This document shows positions 17,264 through 26,875 of a stretch of 64,000 nucleotides of DNA, in pieces. The notes beneath the pieces are model-generated. The model saw only the letters and a program-made list of their open reading frames with translations. It was not told where the DNA came from and searched no databases. The DNA is from DASVBE01 sp963770375 (GTDB lineage: Bacteria > Actinomycetota > Actinomycetes > Streptosporangiales > Streptosporangiaceae). The stretch is from NCBI GenBank assembly GCA_963770375.1, contig CAVYPM010000017.1, forward strand, positions 310,001 to 374,000. Direction: 5' to 3'. Position numbers and translations under genes: made by a program. Each line of letters opens with the position of its first letter. The stretch's first letter is position 1.

Positions 17264-17995
17264 TCAGACCGCATCGCCCCGCAGCGAGAACCCGGAAAGC
17301 GCGCGGATGGCCAGGGCGAGCGTGGCGACGATGACGGCGGCGCCCATGACGATCGCCGTGGTCAGCGTCAGGTGCGCGTTCAGCCCGGGGTCGCGTGCGA
17401 TGGAGTTGGCCACGCCGAGGGAGTACTGCCCGATGGACAGCTCGCTCGCCCCGCTGACCAGGTTGCCGAGCAGTCCCTCCCACACCAGCAGGTAGAGCAG
17501 GCCGACTCCGATGGCCCGGGTGGTGAGGACGGAGATCGTGACGAAGAAGGCGCTGTAGATAACCGAGCCGGCCAGCGCCCCGGCGAACACGCCGGCCGCA
17601 AGCCTGGTGATGCCCCCGGTCGCGATCAGGGCCGCCAGCAGCGCGGGCAGGGCCACGAAGATCATGGTCAGCGCGGTGGCCACCGCGAACTTGGTGAGGA
17701 TCACGGCCGACCGCCGCACCGGGGTGGCCAGCAGGTGCACGATGCTGCCGTCGTCGATCTCCGCGCCCAGCACGCTCGTGCCGATGATCAGCGCCGTCAG
17801 CGGGAGGACCACGCTGAACCCGAAGATGCCCAGGTAGTGCGCGGGCCAGGAACGCATCTCCGGGTGCGCAAGCCTGAGCAGGGCCGCGACCGCGATCAGG
17901 ATCAGCGGCGCGATGGCGAACAGGAGGGCCCGCTTGCGGCCCATCGTCGCGCGGAACGTGATCCTGGCGACCGTGCCGTTGACCATGCCGGACAT
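17264..17995 (-). CDS. ABC-2 type transporter permease
   Basis: 243-residue membrane protein with about six hydrophobic segments and the ABC-2 permease signature LGAEIDDGSIVHLLATPVRRS. It is the last gene of a four-gene cluster, after the ATPase at 18041-18958, and probably pairs with it as an exporter. Substrate unknown. Confidence 0.85.
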   Translation of the reverse strand: MSGMVNGTVARITFRATMGRKRALLFAIAPLILIAVAALLRLAHPEMRSWPAHYLGIFGFSVVLPLTALIIGTSVLGAEIDDGSIVHLLATPVRRSAVILTKFAVATALTMIFVALPALLAALIATGGITRLAAGVFAGALAGSVIYSAFFVTISVLTTRAIGVGLLYLLVWEGLLGNLVSGASELSIGQYSLGVANSIARDPGLNAHLTLTTAIVMGAAVIVATLALAIRALSGFSLRGDAV

Positions 17996-18040
17996 GTGAG
18001 GCCTCTTTCTCGCGGACCGTGGCGCGGATCGGTGGGGCCC

Positions 18041-18958
18041 TCAGGAGGCGATGAGGTAGGCGAACACGCTCTCCAGGGATTCGTCGGCAGGCAGCACTTC
18101 GCGCAGCCTGATGCGGGCGTCCCTGGACAGGCTCGCGAGTTCCCTGGTGAAGGTGCCGTAGTCCGATGTCCGCACCTGCACCCCGCGGGGCGTCAGCTCC
18201 ACCCCGGTCACCGACGGGCGGCCCATCAGCGCGGTGGCGAGCAGCCTGTCATCCGAGGTCCGGACCAGGAAGACATGCGGCCGGCTGGTCATCAGGCGCC
18301 TGATCGCGCGGAAGTCCCCGGACGCGGCGAGGCGGCCGGACACCATCACCTGGATCGTTCCCGACAGACGCTCCACCTCCTCCAGGATGTGGGAGCTGAA
18401 CAGGATCGTGCGGCCGCTGGCCGCAGCCGAGTGCAGCAGGTCCATCAGGTGCAGCCGCTGGCGCGGGTCCATGCCGTTGAACGGCTCGTCGAGCAGGATC
18501 ACCTCGGGGTCGTGGACCAGCGCGGCGGCGACCTTGATCCGCTGGCGCATGCCCTTGGAGTACGTCGCGATCTTGCGGTCCTGGGGCCCGGTCATCTCCA
18601 CCAGCCCGATGGCGCGGCGCGCCGCGCCATCGGGGTCCGGCAGTTCGTGCAGCCTCGCGGTGGCGCGGACGAACTCGGCGCCGGTGAGGAAGGAGTAGAC
18701 GGACGGGTGCTCGGGCACCAGCCCGACGGTCCTGAACAGCCCGGGGTTGCGCCAGCTGGGCTGGCCGCCCACCAGCACCTCACCCCGCGAGGGCGGCAGG
18801 AAGCCCGCGATCATGTGCAGCAGGGTCGACTTCCCGGCGCCGTTGGGGCCGAGCAGGCCGGTCACGCCGGGCCCGATCGACATGGAGATGTCGTTGATCG
18901 CGACGACGTTGCCGTACCACAGCGAGACGTTGCGGACCTGCACCATTGCCGTGCTCAT
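18041..18958 (-). CDS. ABC transporter ATP-binding protein
   Basis: 305 residues from ATG 18958. Walker A GPNGAGKST (37-45), signature YSKGMRQRIKVAAALVHDP, Walker B VILLDEPFNGMDP, switch His in SSHILEEVERL. The ATG overlaps the stop of the upstream permease (ATGA), indicating coupled translation. The C-terminal third is the regulatory extension typical of ABC-2 exporter ATPases. Confidence 0.92.
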   Translation of the reverse strand: MSTAMVQVRNVSLWYGNVVAINDISMSIGPGVTGLLGPNGAGKSTLLHMIAGFLPPSRGEVLVGGQPSWRNPGLFRTVGLVPEHPSVYSFLTGAEFVRATARLHELPDPDGAARRAIGLVEMTGPQDRKIATYSKGMRQRIKVAAALVHDPEVILLDEPFNGMDPRQRLHLMDLLHSAAASGRTILFSSHILEEVERLSGTIQVMVSGRLAASGDFRAIRRLMTSRPHVFLVRTSDDRLLATALMGRPSVTGVELTPRGVQVRTSDYGTFTRELASLSRDARIRLREVLPADESLESVFAYLIAS

Positions 18959-19918
18959 ACCATGCCGGCCTTCCTGTACCTGGCGATCAGGGCGCCGGCG
19001 CCGGCGCCGAGAAAGACCAGGAGCATCAGCCCGTACGCGGGGCCATAGTGGCCCGGATCGGGCACGATGCCCCGGTCGGTGCTGCCGCCGAGCCACTCCC
19101 TGACGCCGTCCAGCACCGTGAAGGGGCTGATCAGGCCGGCCAGGTGCTCCCCGGTCGTCGCGCTGGCGGCCAGGCCGGGCCCCCTGTCGTGCCCGACGAT
19201 GCTGCCCAGCAGCCCGGCCAGCGTCCAGCTGAGGAAGAAGAAGATCGGCGATCGTCCCGGTCGCGTAGGCCCGCCGTCCGCTGAACGAGGCGAGCGCGAG
19301 CCCGATCGCCGCGAGCACGACGGCCCACATCAGCCCGACGAGCAGGCCGGGGATGAGCGCCCTCGTCTCGGCCCAGATAGCGCTGCCGCCGTGCGCCTGG
19401 ATGATCGTGCCCAGGTAGAGCAGAAGCTCCGGGATCTCGATCATGATCAGGCAAGCGGCGGTGAACGCGGCGAGCTTGGCCAGCGGGTAGTCCAGCCGCC
19501 GGACCGGCCGGGCGAAATAGAGCGGCAGGATGTGGTTGCGCAGATCGCGGGAGACCAGCTCGGGGGCCTGGACGGCGATGAATACCGTCATGACAAGGAC
19601 CCGCAGCCCGGGGAGGTAGGTGTCGTAGGGAATGGCCCGGGCATGCGTGGTGCTGAGGGCCACCGCCACCGCGTTCACGACGGCGGGCAGGCACATGATG
19701 ATGAACGTGATCATCGGGACAATCTTCGCCTTGATCCCGCGGCCGATCCCGAAGGCCGAGCGCAGGCTGTGCCAGGCCAGCGCCCGGCCGATCTGGGCCC
19801 GGCCGAGCCGCGGGCCGTCGTAACGGCGGTAGCCGAGATCGTGGATGACCCCTGACCTGGCGGCCGGGTCACTGGCGGCCGGGTCAGCGGGTCCCTGGCT
19901 GGTCGTCTCAGCTGGCAC
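18955..19918 (-). pseudogene. ABC-2 type permease, interrupted by a one-base frameshift
   Basis: The N-terminal part (from ATG 19918) reads MPAETTSQGPADPAAS...IHDLGYRRYDGPRLGR, then membrane segments up to SGRRAYATGTIA. At about 19247 one extra base (ATCGCCGATC where ATCGCGATC is expected) shifts the frame. The correct continuation in the next frame is IFFFLSWTLAGLLGS...FLGAGAGALIARYRKAGMV, ending in a TGA that overlaps the next ATPase's ATG. Corrected, the protein would be about 320 residues. The coupling to intact neighbours suggests a sequence error rather than decay. Confidence 0.8.
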
Positions 19919-20900
19919 CGGCCGCTCCCGTCATCTCGCCGGGCTCCGCCTGATCGCGGAACAGCTCCTCGATCCGGTGCCGCCGCTGCTCCATCCGGTT
20001 CAGCGGCAGGCCGAGATCAGCGATCGCGTCGCGGACCACGTCGTAGGTGTCCTCGCCGGCCAGCCGGACCAGCACCGCCCGCTCCTGGGGCTGCGCATCG
20101 AGACCGCGCTTCCGCAGTTCGCCGAGCAGCGGCCCGGCCCCTTCCTCCACCTCGATGGCCAGGACCTGGATGGCCCGGGTGAAGCTGGTGACCGTATCGG
20201 CCCGGAGCAGCCGCCCGCCGTCGATCGCCACGATGTGATCGCAGATCTGCTCGAGCTCGCCGAGGAGGTGCGACGCGACCACGATGGAGATGCCGAAGTT
20301 CGCGCCGATCCGGCTGATCAGATCGAGCATCGCCACCCGGCCCGCGGGATCAAGGCCGATGGTCGGCTCGTCAAGCAGCAGCAGGCGCGGGTCGCCGACC
20401 AGCGCCTGGGCCAGCTTCACCCGCTGCTTCATGCCCGTCGAGTAGGTGCCTGCCGGGCGATACCGCTCTTCGTACAGGCCGACGTGGCGGAGCGCCTCGG
20501 CCGCGCGCTCCTTCGCGGCCGTCGGCGGGAGGCCCGACATCCGGCCCATGTGGGTCACGAACTCCGTGGCCGTGACGTCGGGCAGCAGGCAGTCGTGCTC
20601 GGGCATGTAGCCGGTCAGGCTCCTGATCTTTTCCCCGTCCTGGCCGCAGTCGTGCCCGAGCACGCTGGCCTTCCCCTTCGTCGGGGCCAGCAGGCCAAGC
20701 AGGATCTTGATGAGCGTCGATTTCCCCGCGCCGTTGGCGCCGACCAGGCCGGTTATCCCGGCCGCGACGGACACGGTGAGCTCGTCGAGCGCGATCACCT
20801 GGGCTGAATACCGTTTCGTCAGGGCCGCCGTCTCGATGACGGTCCCCGCGTCCGGCTCGCCGGCCGGGTCTGCGCCGAGCACCGGCGCGTGAGCGGTCAC
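19908..20900 (-). CDS. ABC transporter ATP-binding protein
   Basis: About 330 residues from GTG 20900, preceded by GAAGGGAA; longer starts run into upstream non-coding sequence. Walker A GANGAGKST (54-62), signature YSTGMKQRVKLAQALVGDP, Walker B LLLLDEPTIGLDP, and a C-terminal domain. It overlaps the downstream permease start by 11 bp. The cluster thus holds two ATPase-permease pairs. Confidence 0.9.
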   Translation of the reverse strand: MTAHAPVLGADPAGEPDAGTVIETAALTKRYSAQVIALDELTVSVAAGITGLVGANGAGKSTLIKILLGLLAPTKGKASVLGHDCGQDGEKIRSLTGYMPEHDCLLPDVTATEFVTHMGRMSGLPPTAAKERAAEALRHVGLYEERYRPAGTYSTGMKQRVKLAQALVGDPRLLLLDEPTIGLDPAGRVAMLDLISRIGANFGISIVVASHLLGELEQICDHIVAIDGGRLLRADTVTSFTRAIQVLAIEVEEGAGPLLGELRKRGLDAQPQERAVLVRLAGEDTYDVVRDAIADLGLPLNRMEQRRHRIEELFRDQAEPGEMTGAAGAS

Positions 20901-21147
20901 GTTCCCTTCGGCCCCCTTAGCCAGCGGGCTGGCGCCCGGCGGCCAGCCCGTCCCTGTGCTCGCGATGATGGCGGTGCGGCGGGCGGCCCGCGATCTGCCG
21001 CGCCGGGCGCGGATGTGCTCACCAGAATGGACCCGGCCCGGCCAGAAGTCGTCACTCCGCAGGCTGAGACTGGGCACGCCTCAGGTCGTAGCCTGCCGGC
21101 CCGGCCGGCGGGCGGCTTCCGGGCTCCGGGCGGTAGCGTCCTGGGTT

Positions 21148-21675
21148 GTGGCGGACCCTGGTGCGGAAAGCGCCCTGGTCGTCGAGGTTCCCGAGGCTGA
21201 GGCCGCGGTGGCCCGGCACCGGGAGCGCCTGGACGAGAACGCGGCGATGGGCATTCCGGCGCACATCACGGTGATTGCCCCGTTCCTGCCGCCCGCCGGT
21301 ATCGGGCCGCCGGTGCTCGACGAGCTTTCGCGCTTGTTCGGTGGCGTGCCGCGGTTCCGGTTCCGGCTGGCGAGGACGGCGTGGTTCGGCGACCAGGTGC
21401 TGTGGCTGGCACCGGATGACCCTGCGCCGTTCCGTGCCCTGACCGGGCGGGCGTTCGCAGCCTTTCCCGCCTGTCCCCCGTACGGCGGCCAGCACGAGGA
21501 TGTCATTCCGCACCTGACCGTCGGGCTCCGGCAGCCGCTGGCGGAGATGCGAGCTGCCGAGGAGTCCCTTCGGCCGCAGCTGCCGATCGAGGCCCATGCG
21601 ACCGCGGTGACCTTGCTGGTGGGGCCGGCTTCCGGCGGGCAATGGACCAGGACGGCCCGCTTCCCGCTGGCCTGA
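21148..21675 (+). CDS. 2'-5' RNA ligase / 2H phosphoesterase family protein
   Basis: About 175 residues from GTG 21148. Two H-x-T motifs characteristic of the 2H superfamily are visible: HITVIAPF (His39) and HLTVGL in the second half. Such proteins act on 2',3'-cyclic phosphates or 2'-5' linkages. No neighbour suggests a specific substrate. Confidence 0.8.
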   Translation: MADPGAESALVVEVPEAEAAVARHRERLDENAAMGIPAHITVIAPFLPPAGIGPPVLDELSRLFGGVPRFRFRLARTAWFGDQVLWLAPDDPAPFRALTGRAFAAFPACPPYGGQHEDVIPHLTVGLRQPLAEMRAAEESLRPQLPIEAHATAVTLLVGPASGGQWTRTARFPLA

Positions 21676-21694
21676 GCGCCCGGCGATCGGCGCG

Positions 21695-22888
21695 CTAGGG
21701 CTGGTGCTCCAGGACGACCCCGGCTGGGTGGCCCTTGCGCGCGGGGACCGGGGGGCCTGTCGTCCCGGCGGCCAGGACCGAGCGCGTGCCGGGGATCAGG
21801 GCCAGGTCAGTCACCACCACCCGGGCGCCGGCGTAGCGCGGCGGCTTCTGGACTGTCCACTGGCCGCCACCGTAGTGCGCCAGCCGGCTCCGGAAGGCGT
21901 TGCCGAGCGTGGCGAACCAGACGCCGCCCTGGCCGTCCAGTGACATCGCGCCGAGCACGTCGAAGCCCGTGGCCGGCGAGGTGATGCGGGTCCACAGGCG
22001 GCCGTCCCAGCGCAGCAGCTGGTTCGGGCCCGGCCCGGCAGTGGGCGAGGTGACCGTCCCCTGCACCCAGAGAGTCCTGGTGTCCTGCGCCGCCGCGGCG
22101 GCCGGGATGAACTCCTGGCCGCCGGGCAGGACCGGGCCGGGCAGCGGCACCGTCTGCCAGGAGTGCCCGTCCCAGTGCCGCGCCGCCTCCCGCAGCGGCC
22201 CCGTCCGGCCCCCGGTCACGGTGACGGGCAGGCCCGACTCGCCGACGACCCACATGCTGCTGGGCGACGGGGCGCTGACCGCCAGCGGCGACATCGGCAG
22301 CGGCCGCCTCTCCCAGGAGCTGCCGTTCCAGAACGCGGCGAACGGGTGCCGGGACGGCGCGAACACGTCGAAGACCCAGACCCGGCCCGGCCCGGACACC
22401 ACCGTCCGCAGGTAACCCTCCCCGAACGCGCCCACGCCAGCGTGCGGGAAGAACCAGCGCGGCAGCCGCACCCGCGCCCAGGACGCTCCGTCCCAGCGGA
22501 CGGCCACCGTGGCCCGGCGCGGGCTCTGCGCGAAGATCCACACGTTGCGCGGCGAGCTGGCGCCGATGCTGGTCACGAAGTACCCGACGGCCGGCAGGGA
22601 CCGCGGCAGCCGCACCGGCCGCCAGCGCTGCCCGTTCCAGTGGTCCACCACCAGCCGGCCCCGGGCGCACGGCGACGTACAGGTCACGCCCGCGGCCCAG
22701 GCATCCGCCGGGCCGGTCGCCACCACCCTGGTCAGCTCGGCCCGGCCCGCACCGGCCGGGACCGCGGCAGCCACCCGCCAGCCGCCCCCGGCCGCCGCCA
22801 CCGCCGGCCCTGGCCCGGGCGCCAGGCCGCTCAGCACCGCAGCCACAGCCAGCCCGGCCGCACCCGTCAGAGCCGTCCTTGTGCGCAT
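21695..22888 (-). CDS. secreted beta-propeller-like protein of unknown function
   Basis: About 397 residues from ATG 22888 (GGAGG six bases upstream). Signal peptide: MRTRTALTGAAGLAVAAVL followed by an Ala/Gly/Pro stretch ending around AVAAAGGG. The mature part has repeated W-x(4-6)-L/P blades such as DHWNGQRWRPVRLP, VRWDGASWARVRLP, AFWNGSSWERRPLP and RHWDGHSWQTVPLP, spaced about 50-60 residues, consistent with a propeller. It is divergent from the DUF2127 gene. No catalytic residues are recognisable. Confidence 0.75.
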   Translation of the reverse strand: MRTRTALTGAAGLAVAAVLSGLAPGPGPAVAAAGGGWRVAAAVPAGAGRAELTRVVATGPADAWAAGVTCTSPCARGRLVVDHWNGQRWRPVRLPRSLPAVGYFVTSIGASSPRNVWIFAQSPRRATVAVRWDGASWARVRLPRWFFPHAGVGAFGEGYLRTVVSGPGRVWVFDVFAPSRHPFAAFWNGSSWERRPLPMSPLAVSAPSPSSMWVVGESGLPVTVTGGRTGPLREAARHWDGHSWQTVPLPGPVLPGGQEFIPAAAAAQDTRTLWVQGTVTSPTAGPGPNQLLRWDGRLWTRITSPATGFDVLGAMSLDGQGGVWFATLGNAFRSRLAHYGGGQWTVQKPPRYAGARVVVTDLALIPGTRSVLAAGTTGPPVPARKGHPAGVVLEHQP

Positions 22889-23030
22889 CGCCAACCTCCG
22901 GGAGCCCTACCGCTGAAACGGCACTGGCCCCACCCTGGTTCGGGCCGCAGACGCCTCGCGGCTTATGCCCGAAAGATCACGAAAATTCGCCCCGGGTGGC
23001 GCGCTCCCCGGTTCTGGGTAGGCTGCCCGC

Positions 23031-23876
23031 GTGGAATGGAGCCTGCTGGACTGCGGCCGGCGGGGGCATGTGACCTACGCCCCGGCCGAAACGGACCTCC
23101 GGGCGCAGCTCAGCGCCCTCACGCCGGAGGGGCAAGCCTGGCGCTGCCTGCGCTGCGGCACCTTTGTCCCCGGCCCGGCGGACGGGTCAGGGCCGGCCGA
23201 CAAGGCTCCGGCCCCGCTGCGCGGCAAGGAGATCCGCAGCGCGATCGTGCTCCGCATCTTTGCCGTCGAGCGGTTCCTGCGCGCGATCGTTTTCGGCGCG
23301 CTCGCCTGGGCGGTCTGGGAGTTCGGCGTGTCCCGGGCCTCTCTGGAGAAGGCCTTCGACAAGGACTACCCGGCCCTGCGGGCGCTGTTCCGCCAGCTCG
23401 GCTACGACGTCGACCACTCCAAGATCGTCGGCCTGATCCACAGCGCCCTGACGCTCCACCAGAACACGATCAAGCTGATCGCGGCCGGCGTCCTGGTCTA
23501 CGCGCTGCTGGAGGTCGTCGAGGGCATCGGCCTGTGGCTGGAGCAGCGCTGGGGCGAGTACTTCGCGATGATCGTCACCTCGCTCGGCCTCCCCTACGAG
23601 ATCTACGACCTGACCGACAAGATCACCGTGACCAGGATCATCTTTTTCCTGATCAACCTGGCCCTGGTGGTCTACCTGGTCGTCACCCGGCGGCTGTTCG
23701 GGGTGCGCGGCGGCAAGGCGGCCTACGAGGCCCGGCTGCGCAGCGACTCGGTGATCCAGGAGGCCAGGAACGCGATTGCGGCGGCCCACCAGCCGCAGGC
23801 CACTCCGGCCACCCCGGCCGCCCCGGCCACCCCGGGCACGCCGGTCAACGGCGCCGGAGGCTCAGCCGCTGACTAG
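23031..23876 (+). CDS. DUF2127 membrane protein
   Basis: 281 residues from GTG 23031. The N-terminus has a zinc-ribbon-like segment (DCGRRGHVTY...WRCLRCGTF), then about four hydrophobic segments. RWGEYFAMIVTSLGLPYEIYDLTDKITVTRI matches the DUF2127 core. The C-terminus is Pro/Ala/Thr-rich. It overlaps the convergent meaB end by 15 bp. Function unknown. Confidence 0.82.
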   Translation: MEWSLLDCGRRGHVTYAPAETDLRAQLSALTPEGQAWRCLRCGTFVPGPADGSGPADKAPAPLRGKEIRSAIVLRIFAVERFLRAIVFGALAWAVWEFGVSRASLEKAFDKDYPALRALFRQLGYDVDHSKIVGLIHSALTLHQNTIKLIAAGVLVYALLEVVEGIGLWLEQRWGEYFAMIVTSLGLPYEIYDLTDKITVTRIIFFLINLALVVYLVVTRRLFGVRGGKAAYEARLRSDSVIQEARNAIAAAHQPQATPATPAAPATPGTPVNGAGGSAAD

Positions 23877-24914
23877 CTCGTCGGCGGCCGTGTAAGGGTC
23901 CGTCTCGCCGGCTGCCACCCGCACGGCCAGCTCGGCCATCCGCTGGTCGCCGGGCAGCGCGCCCATCCGCTCGCGGAGCACGGCCACCGCGATCGCGGCG
24001 ATCTCCTCGCGGGCCCGGGTCTGCCGCCGCACGGCCAGCTCGCCGGAGGAGTCCAGCCAGGCCTGATGCTGCCCGATGCGCTCCACGAGGTCGTCCAGCC
24101 CGGCCCGGTCGCTGGCCGCCGCCGCGGTGCTGACGATCGGCGGCTTCCACCGCCCCGGCGGCCACTCCCCCATGGACAGCATCGTCCGCAGGTCCCTGAC
24201 CACCTCCTGGGCGCCGGGCCGGTCGGACTTGTTGACCACGAAGACGTCGGCGATCTCCAGGATGCCGGCCTTGGCCGCCTGGATCGAGTCGCCCATCCCC
24301 GGGGCCACGATGACCAGCGTGGTGTCGGCCAGCGAGGCGATCTCCAGCTCGGCCTGGCCGACCCCGACGGTCTCGATCAGGACCAGGCCGAACCCGGCCG
24401 CGTCCAGGATGCGCAGCGCCTGGGGGGTAGCCCAGGCCAGCCCGCCGAGCTGGCCCCGGCTGGCCATCGAGCGGATGAACACGCCGTCGTCGGTCGCGTG
24501 GTTCTGCATCCGGACCCGGTCGCCGAGCAGCGCCCCGCCGCTGAACGGTGACGTCGGGTCGACCGCCAGCACGCCCACCCGCTGGCCCGCGGCCCGGTAG
24601 GCGGCCACCAGCGCCGCGGTGACCGTCGACTTCCCCACCCCCGGCGAGCCGGTCAGGCCGATGACCCGGGCCTGCCCGGTGTACGGCGCGATCGCCTTCA
24701 TCACTGCGCGCAGCTCCGGTGACCGGTTCTCGACCAGCGACACCAGCCGGGCCAGCGCCCGCGGGTCGCCCGCTCGGGCCCGCTCGATCAGCGTGCCCGG
24801 GTCCCCGGCGGCCGTCCGCCGCCGCGCCGTAGCCGCCGGCCCGGCGCCGTCCGCGGACGATTCAGTCACGGGCGACTCAGCCACGGGCGACTCAGCCACG
24901 GGCGATTCAGCCAC
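23862..24914 (-). CDS. meaB: MeaB-type GTPase chaperone of B12-dependent mutases
   Basis: About 350 residues. G3E-family GTPase with Walker A GSPGVGKST (89-97), a VDPTSPFSGGALLGDRVRM stretch, and NKSD for guanine recognition. MeaB-type proteins load and protect acyl-CoA mutases such as IcmA. The first GTG (24914) overlaps the thiolase stop (GTGGCTGA) and opens a run of four VAESP-type repeats encoded by 15-bp tandem units, each with its own GTG, so the true start could be any of them. Confidence 0.9.
   Translation of the reverse strand: MAESPVAESPVAESPVTESSADGAGPAATARRRTAAGDPGTLIERARAGDPRALARLVSLVENRSPELRAVMKAIAPYTGQARVIGLTGSPGVGKSTVTAALVAAYRAAGQRVGVLAVDPTSPFSGGALLGDRVRMQNHATDDGVFIRSMASRGQLGGLAWATPQALRILDAAGFGLVLIETVGVGQAELEIASLADTTLVIVAPGMGDSIQAAKAGILEIADVFVVNKSDRPGAQEVVRDLRTMLSMGEWPPGRWKPPIVSTAAAASDRAGLDDLVERIGQHQAWLDSSGELAVRRQTRAREEIAAIAVAVLRERMGALPGDQRMAELAVRVAAGETDPYTAADELVSG
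24855..24914 (-). repeat. four 15-bp tandem units at the meaB start
   Basis: Coding-strand unit GTGGCTGAGTCGCCC is repeated four times (first and last slightly diverged), encoding VAESP/VTESS. Each unit begins with GTG, giving up to four alternative starts in the same frame. Confidence 0.8.
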
Positions 24915-26100
24915 GGGCGGCCGGCACCCGCAGCAGCAGCGCGTCGCCCTGGCCGCCGCCACCGCACAGCGCGGCCACGCCCAGGCCGCCGCCGCGCCGG
25001 CCGAGCTCGTAGACCAGGTGCAGGGCCAGCCGCGCGCCGGACGCGCCGATCGGGTGGCCGAGCGCGATCGCGCCGCCGTTCACGTTGACCCGGTCGGCGG
25101 GCAGGTCCAGGTCCCTGACCGACTGGATGGCCACCGCGGCGAACGCCTCGTTGATCTCGATCAGGTCCAGGTCCCCGACCGACGCGCCCGCCTTGGCCAG
25201 CGCCGCGCTGATCGCGCGGGACGGCTGGGAGTGCAGCGAGGTGTCCGGCCCGGCCACCACGCCGTGCGCGCCGACCTCGGCCAGCACGGTTGCGCCGGCG
25301 GCCGCCGCGGCCTCGGCGGACATGACCACGACCGCGGCCGCGCCGTCGGAGATCGGCGACGACGAGCCGGCCGTGATCGTGCCGTCCTTGCTGAACGCGG
25401 GCCGCAGCCCGGCCAGCGTGCCGGCGGTGGTGTCAGGGCGCACGCCCTCGTCGGTGTCGAACAGCATGTCCTGGCCCTTGCGCTGCGGCACCGGCACGGC
25501 GGTGATCTCCTCGGCCAGCAGCCCGTCCTTGATCGCCTTGGCGGCCAGCTGATGCGACCGGGCGGCGAACTCGTCCTGCTCCGCACGGCTGATCGCGAGC
25601 CGCTGGTTGTGCCGCTCGGTGGACGCGCCCATCGAGATGTGCTCGAACGGGTCGGAGAGCCCGTCCCGCTCCATCGAGTCGACGATCTGCGCGGAGCCGT
25701 ACTTGACCCCGGTCCGGCCGCTGGGCAGCAGGTGCGGCGCCCGGGTCATCGACTCCATCCCGCCGGCCACCACCACGTCGAACTCGCCCGCCCGGATCAG
25801 CTGGGCGGCCAGCGCGATCGCGTCCAGGCCGGACAGGCAGACCTTGTTGATGGTCAGCGAGGGCACCGTGAGGGGTATCCCGCCCGCCACCGCGGCCTGC
25901 CGGGACGGGATCTGGCCGGCCCCGGCCTGGATCACCTGGCCCATGATCACGTAGTCCACCCGGGGGCCCTCGATCCCGGCGCGCCGCAGCGCCTCCGCGA
26001 TCACGATGCCGCCCAGGTCTGTCGCGTCGATGCCGCCGAGCGCGCCGAGCAACTTCCCGAATGCCGTCCTGGCCCCGCCCACGATGACTGCCTGCCGCAT
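24907..26100 (-). CDS. acetyl-CoA acetyltransferase (thiolase)
   Basis: 397 residues from ATG 26100 (MRQAVIVGGARTAFGK). Thiolase catalytic residues are visible: Cys88 in NKVCLSGLDAI, His in GGAIALGHPIGASGAR, and Cys in ALCGGGGQGDALL. It catalyses thiolytic cleavage of, or Claisen condensation to, acetoacetyl-CoA-type esters. Position beside mce and meaB matches the fadA4-type gene of other actinobacteria. Confidence 0.92.
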   Translation of the reverse strand: MRQAVIVGGARTAFGKLLGALGGIDATDLGGIVIAEALRRAGIEGPRVDYVIMGQVIQAGAGQIPSRQAAVAGGIPLTVPSLTINKVCLSGLDAIALAAQLIRAGEFDVVVAGGMESMTRAPHLLPSGRTGVKYGSAQIVDSMERDGLSDPFEHISMGASTERHNQRLAISRAEQDEFAARSHQLAAKAIKDGLLAEEITAVPVPQRKGQDMLFDTDEGVRPDTTAGTLAGLRPAFSKDGTITAGSSSPISDGAAAVVVMSAEAAAAAGATVLAEVGAHGVVAGPDTSLHSQPSRAISAALAKAGASVGDLDLIEINEAFAAVAIQSVRDLDLPADRVNVNGGAIALGHPIGASGARLALHLVYELGRRGGGLGVAALCGGGGQGDALLLRVPAARG

Positions 26101-26171
26101 GCCTGCCACGATACCTATGACCGGCCAGGCCACCGCAGACGCAGGCCCGCCGGAGGGACGGAGGATCCAGG

Positions 26172-26597
26172 GTGCTGACCCGCATCGATCACATCGGCAT
26201 CGCCTGCCGGGACCTGGCCGCGCAGATCAGCTTCTACCGGGAGGTGTTCGGCCTCGAGCTGATCAGCGAGGAGGTGAACGAGCCTCAAGGAGTCCGCGAG
26301 GCGATGCTGCGGGTCACCGAGTCCCCGGCCGGCCTGTCCTGCGTGCAGCTCCTCGAGCCCCTCGCCCCGGAGACCCCCGTCGGGAAGTTCCTGGCCACCC
26401 GCGGCGAGGGCGTCCACCACGTCGGCTACGGGGTCACCGACATCACCGCCGCGCTCGGCGAGCTCGGCGGCCGCGGCGTGCGGCTCGTCGACTCGCGGCC
26501 CCGGCACGGCTCGATGGGCGCGTCGATTGCGTTCCTGCACCCGAAGAGCGTGGGCGGGGTGCTGACCGAACTGGTTCAGGCAGCGCAACAGCCGTAA
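26172..26597 (+). CDS. mce: methylmalonyl-CoA epimerase
   Basis: 141-residue vicinal-oxygen-chelate protein. Metal ligands are recognisable: His7 in IDHIGIA, His in GVHHVGYGV and Glu in GGVLTELVQ. It interconverts (R)- and (S)-methylmalonyl-CoA. GTG start at 26172, divergent from the thiolase with about 70 bp between them. The context with meaB and icmA supports B12-dependent acyl-CoA metabolism. Confidence 0.93.
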   Translation: MLTRIDHIGIACRDLAAQISFYREVFGLELISEEVNEPQGVREAMLRVTESPAGLSCVQLLEPLAPETPVGKFLATRGEGVHHVGYGVTDITAALGELGGRGVRLVDSRPRHGSMGASIAFLHPKSVGGVLTELVQAAQQP

Positions 26598-26640
26598 CAC
26601 AGGCCCCGCTGGTCTCATTAGCATCACGCTGACCGGCACT

Positions 26641-26668
26641 TTGCCCCTAATTTATCGGACAAAATACT
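26641..26668 (+). promoter_or_regulatory. possible sigma-70-type promoter for the coiled-coil gene
   Basis: TTGCCC and AATACT separated by 16 bp, about 208 bp before the ATG at 26876, in an unusually AT-rich patch for this genome. It rests on motif match only. Confidence 0.3.
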
Positions 26669-26875
26669 CTCATACGGGCGGCAACACGGATCTACCCCCC
26701 GAGCGAGCGCGAACACGCTTCCAACGGCCCAGCAGAGGGATAAGCTGCGGTGCACCGGGCAAGCGGCTCTGTGCCTGCCCGGGCCCATCGGCCTTGACGC
26801 CGACGGCCTGGGGGGAAGGCGCCGAGCCTTACCCGTCTGGCCGGTGTCATACCCGTCTACCCAGGATTAGGCACT

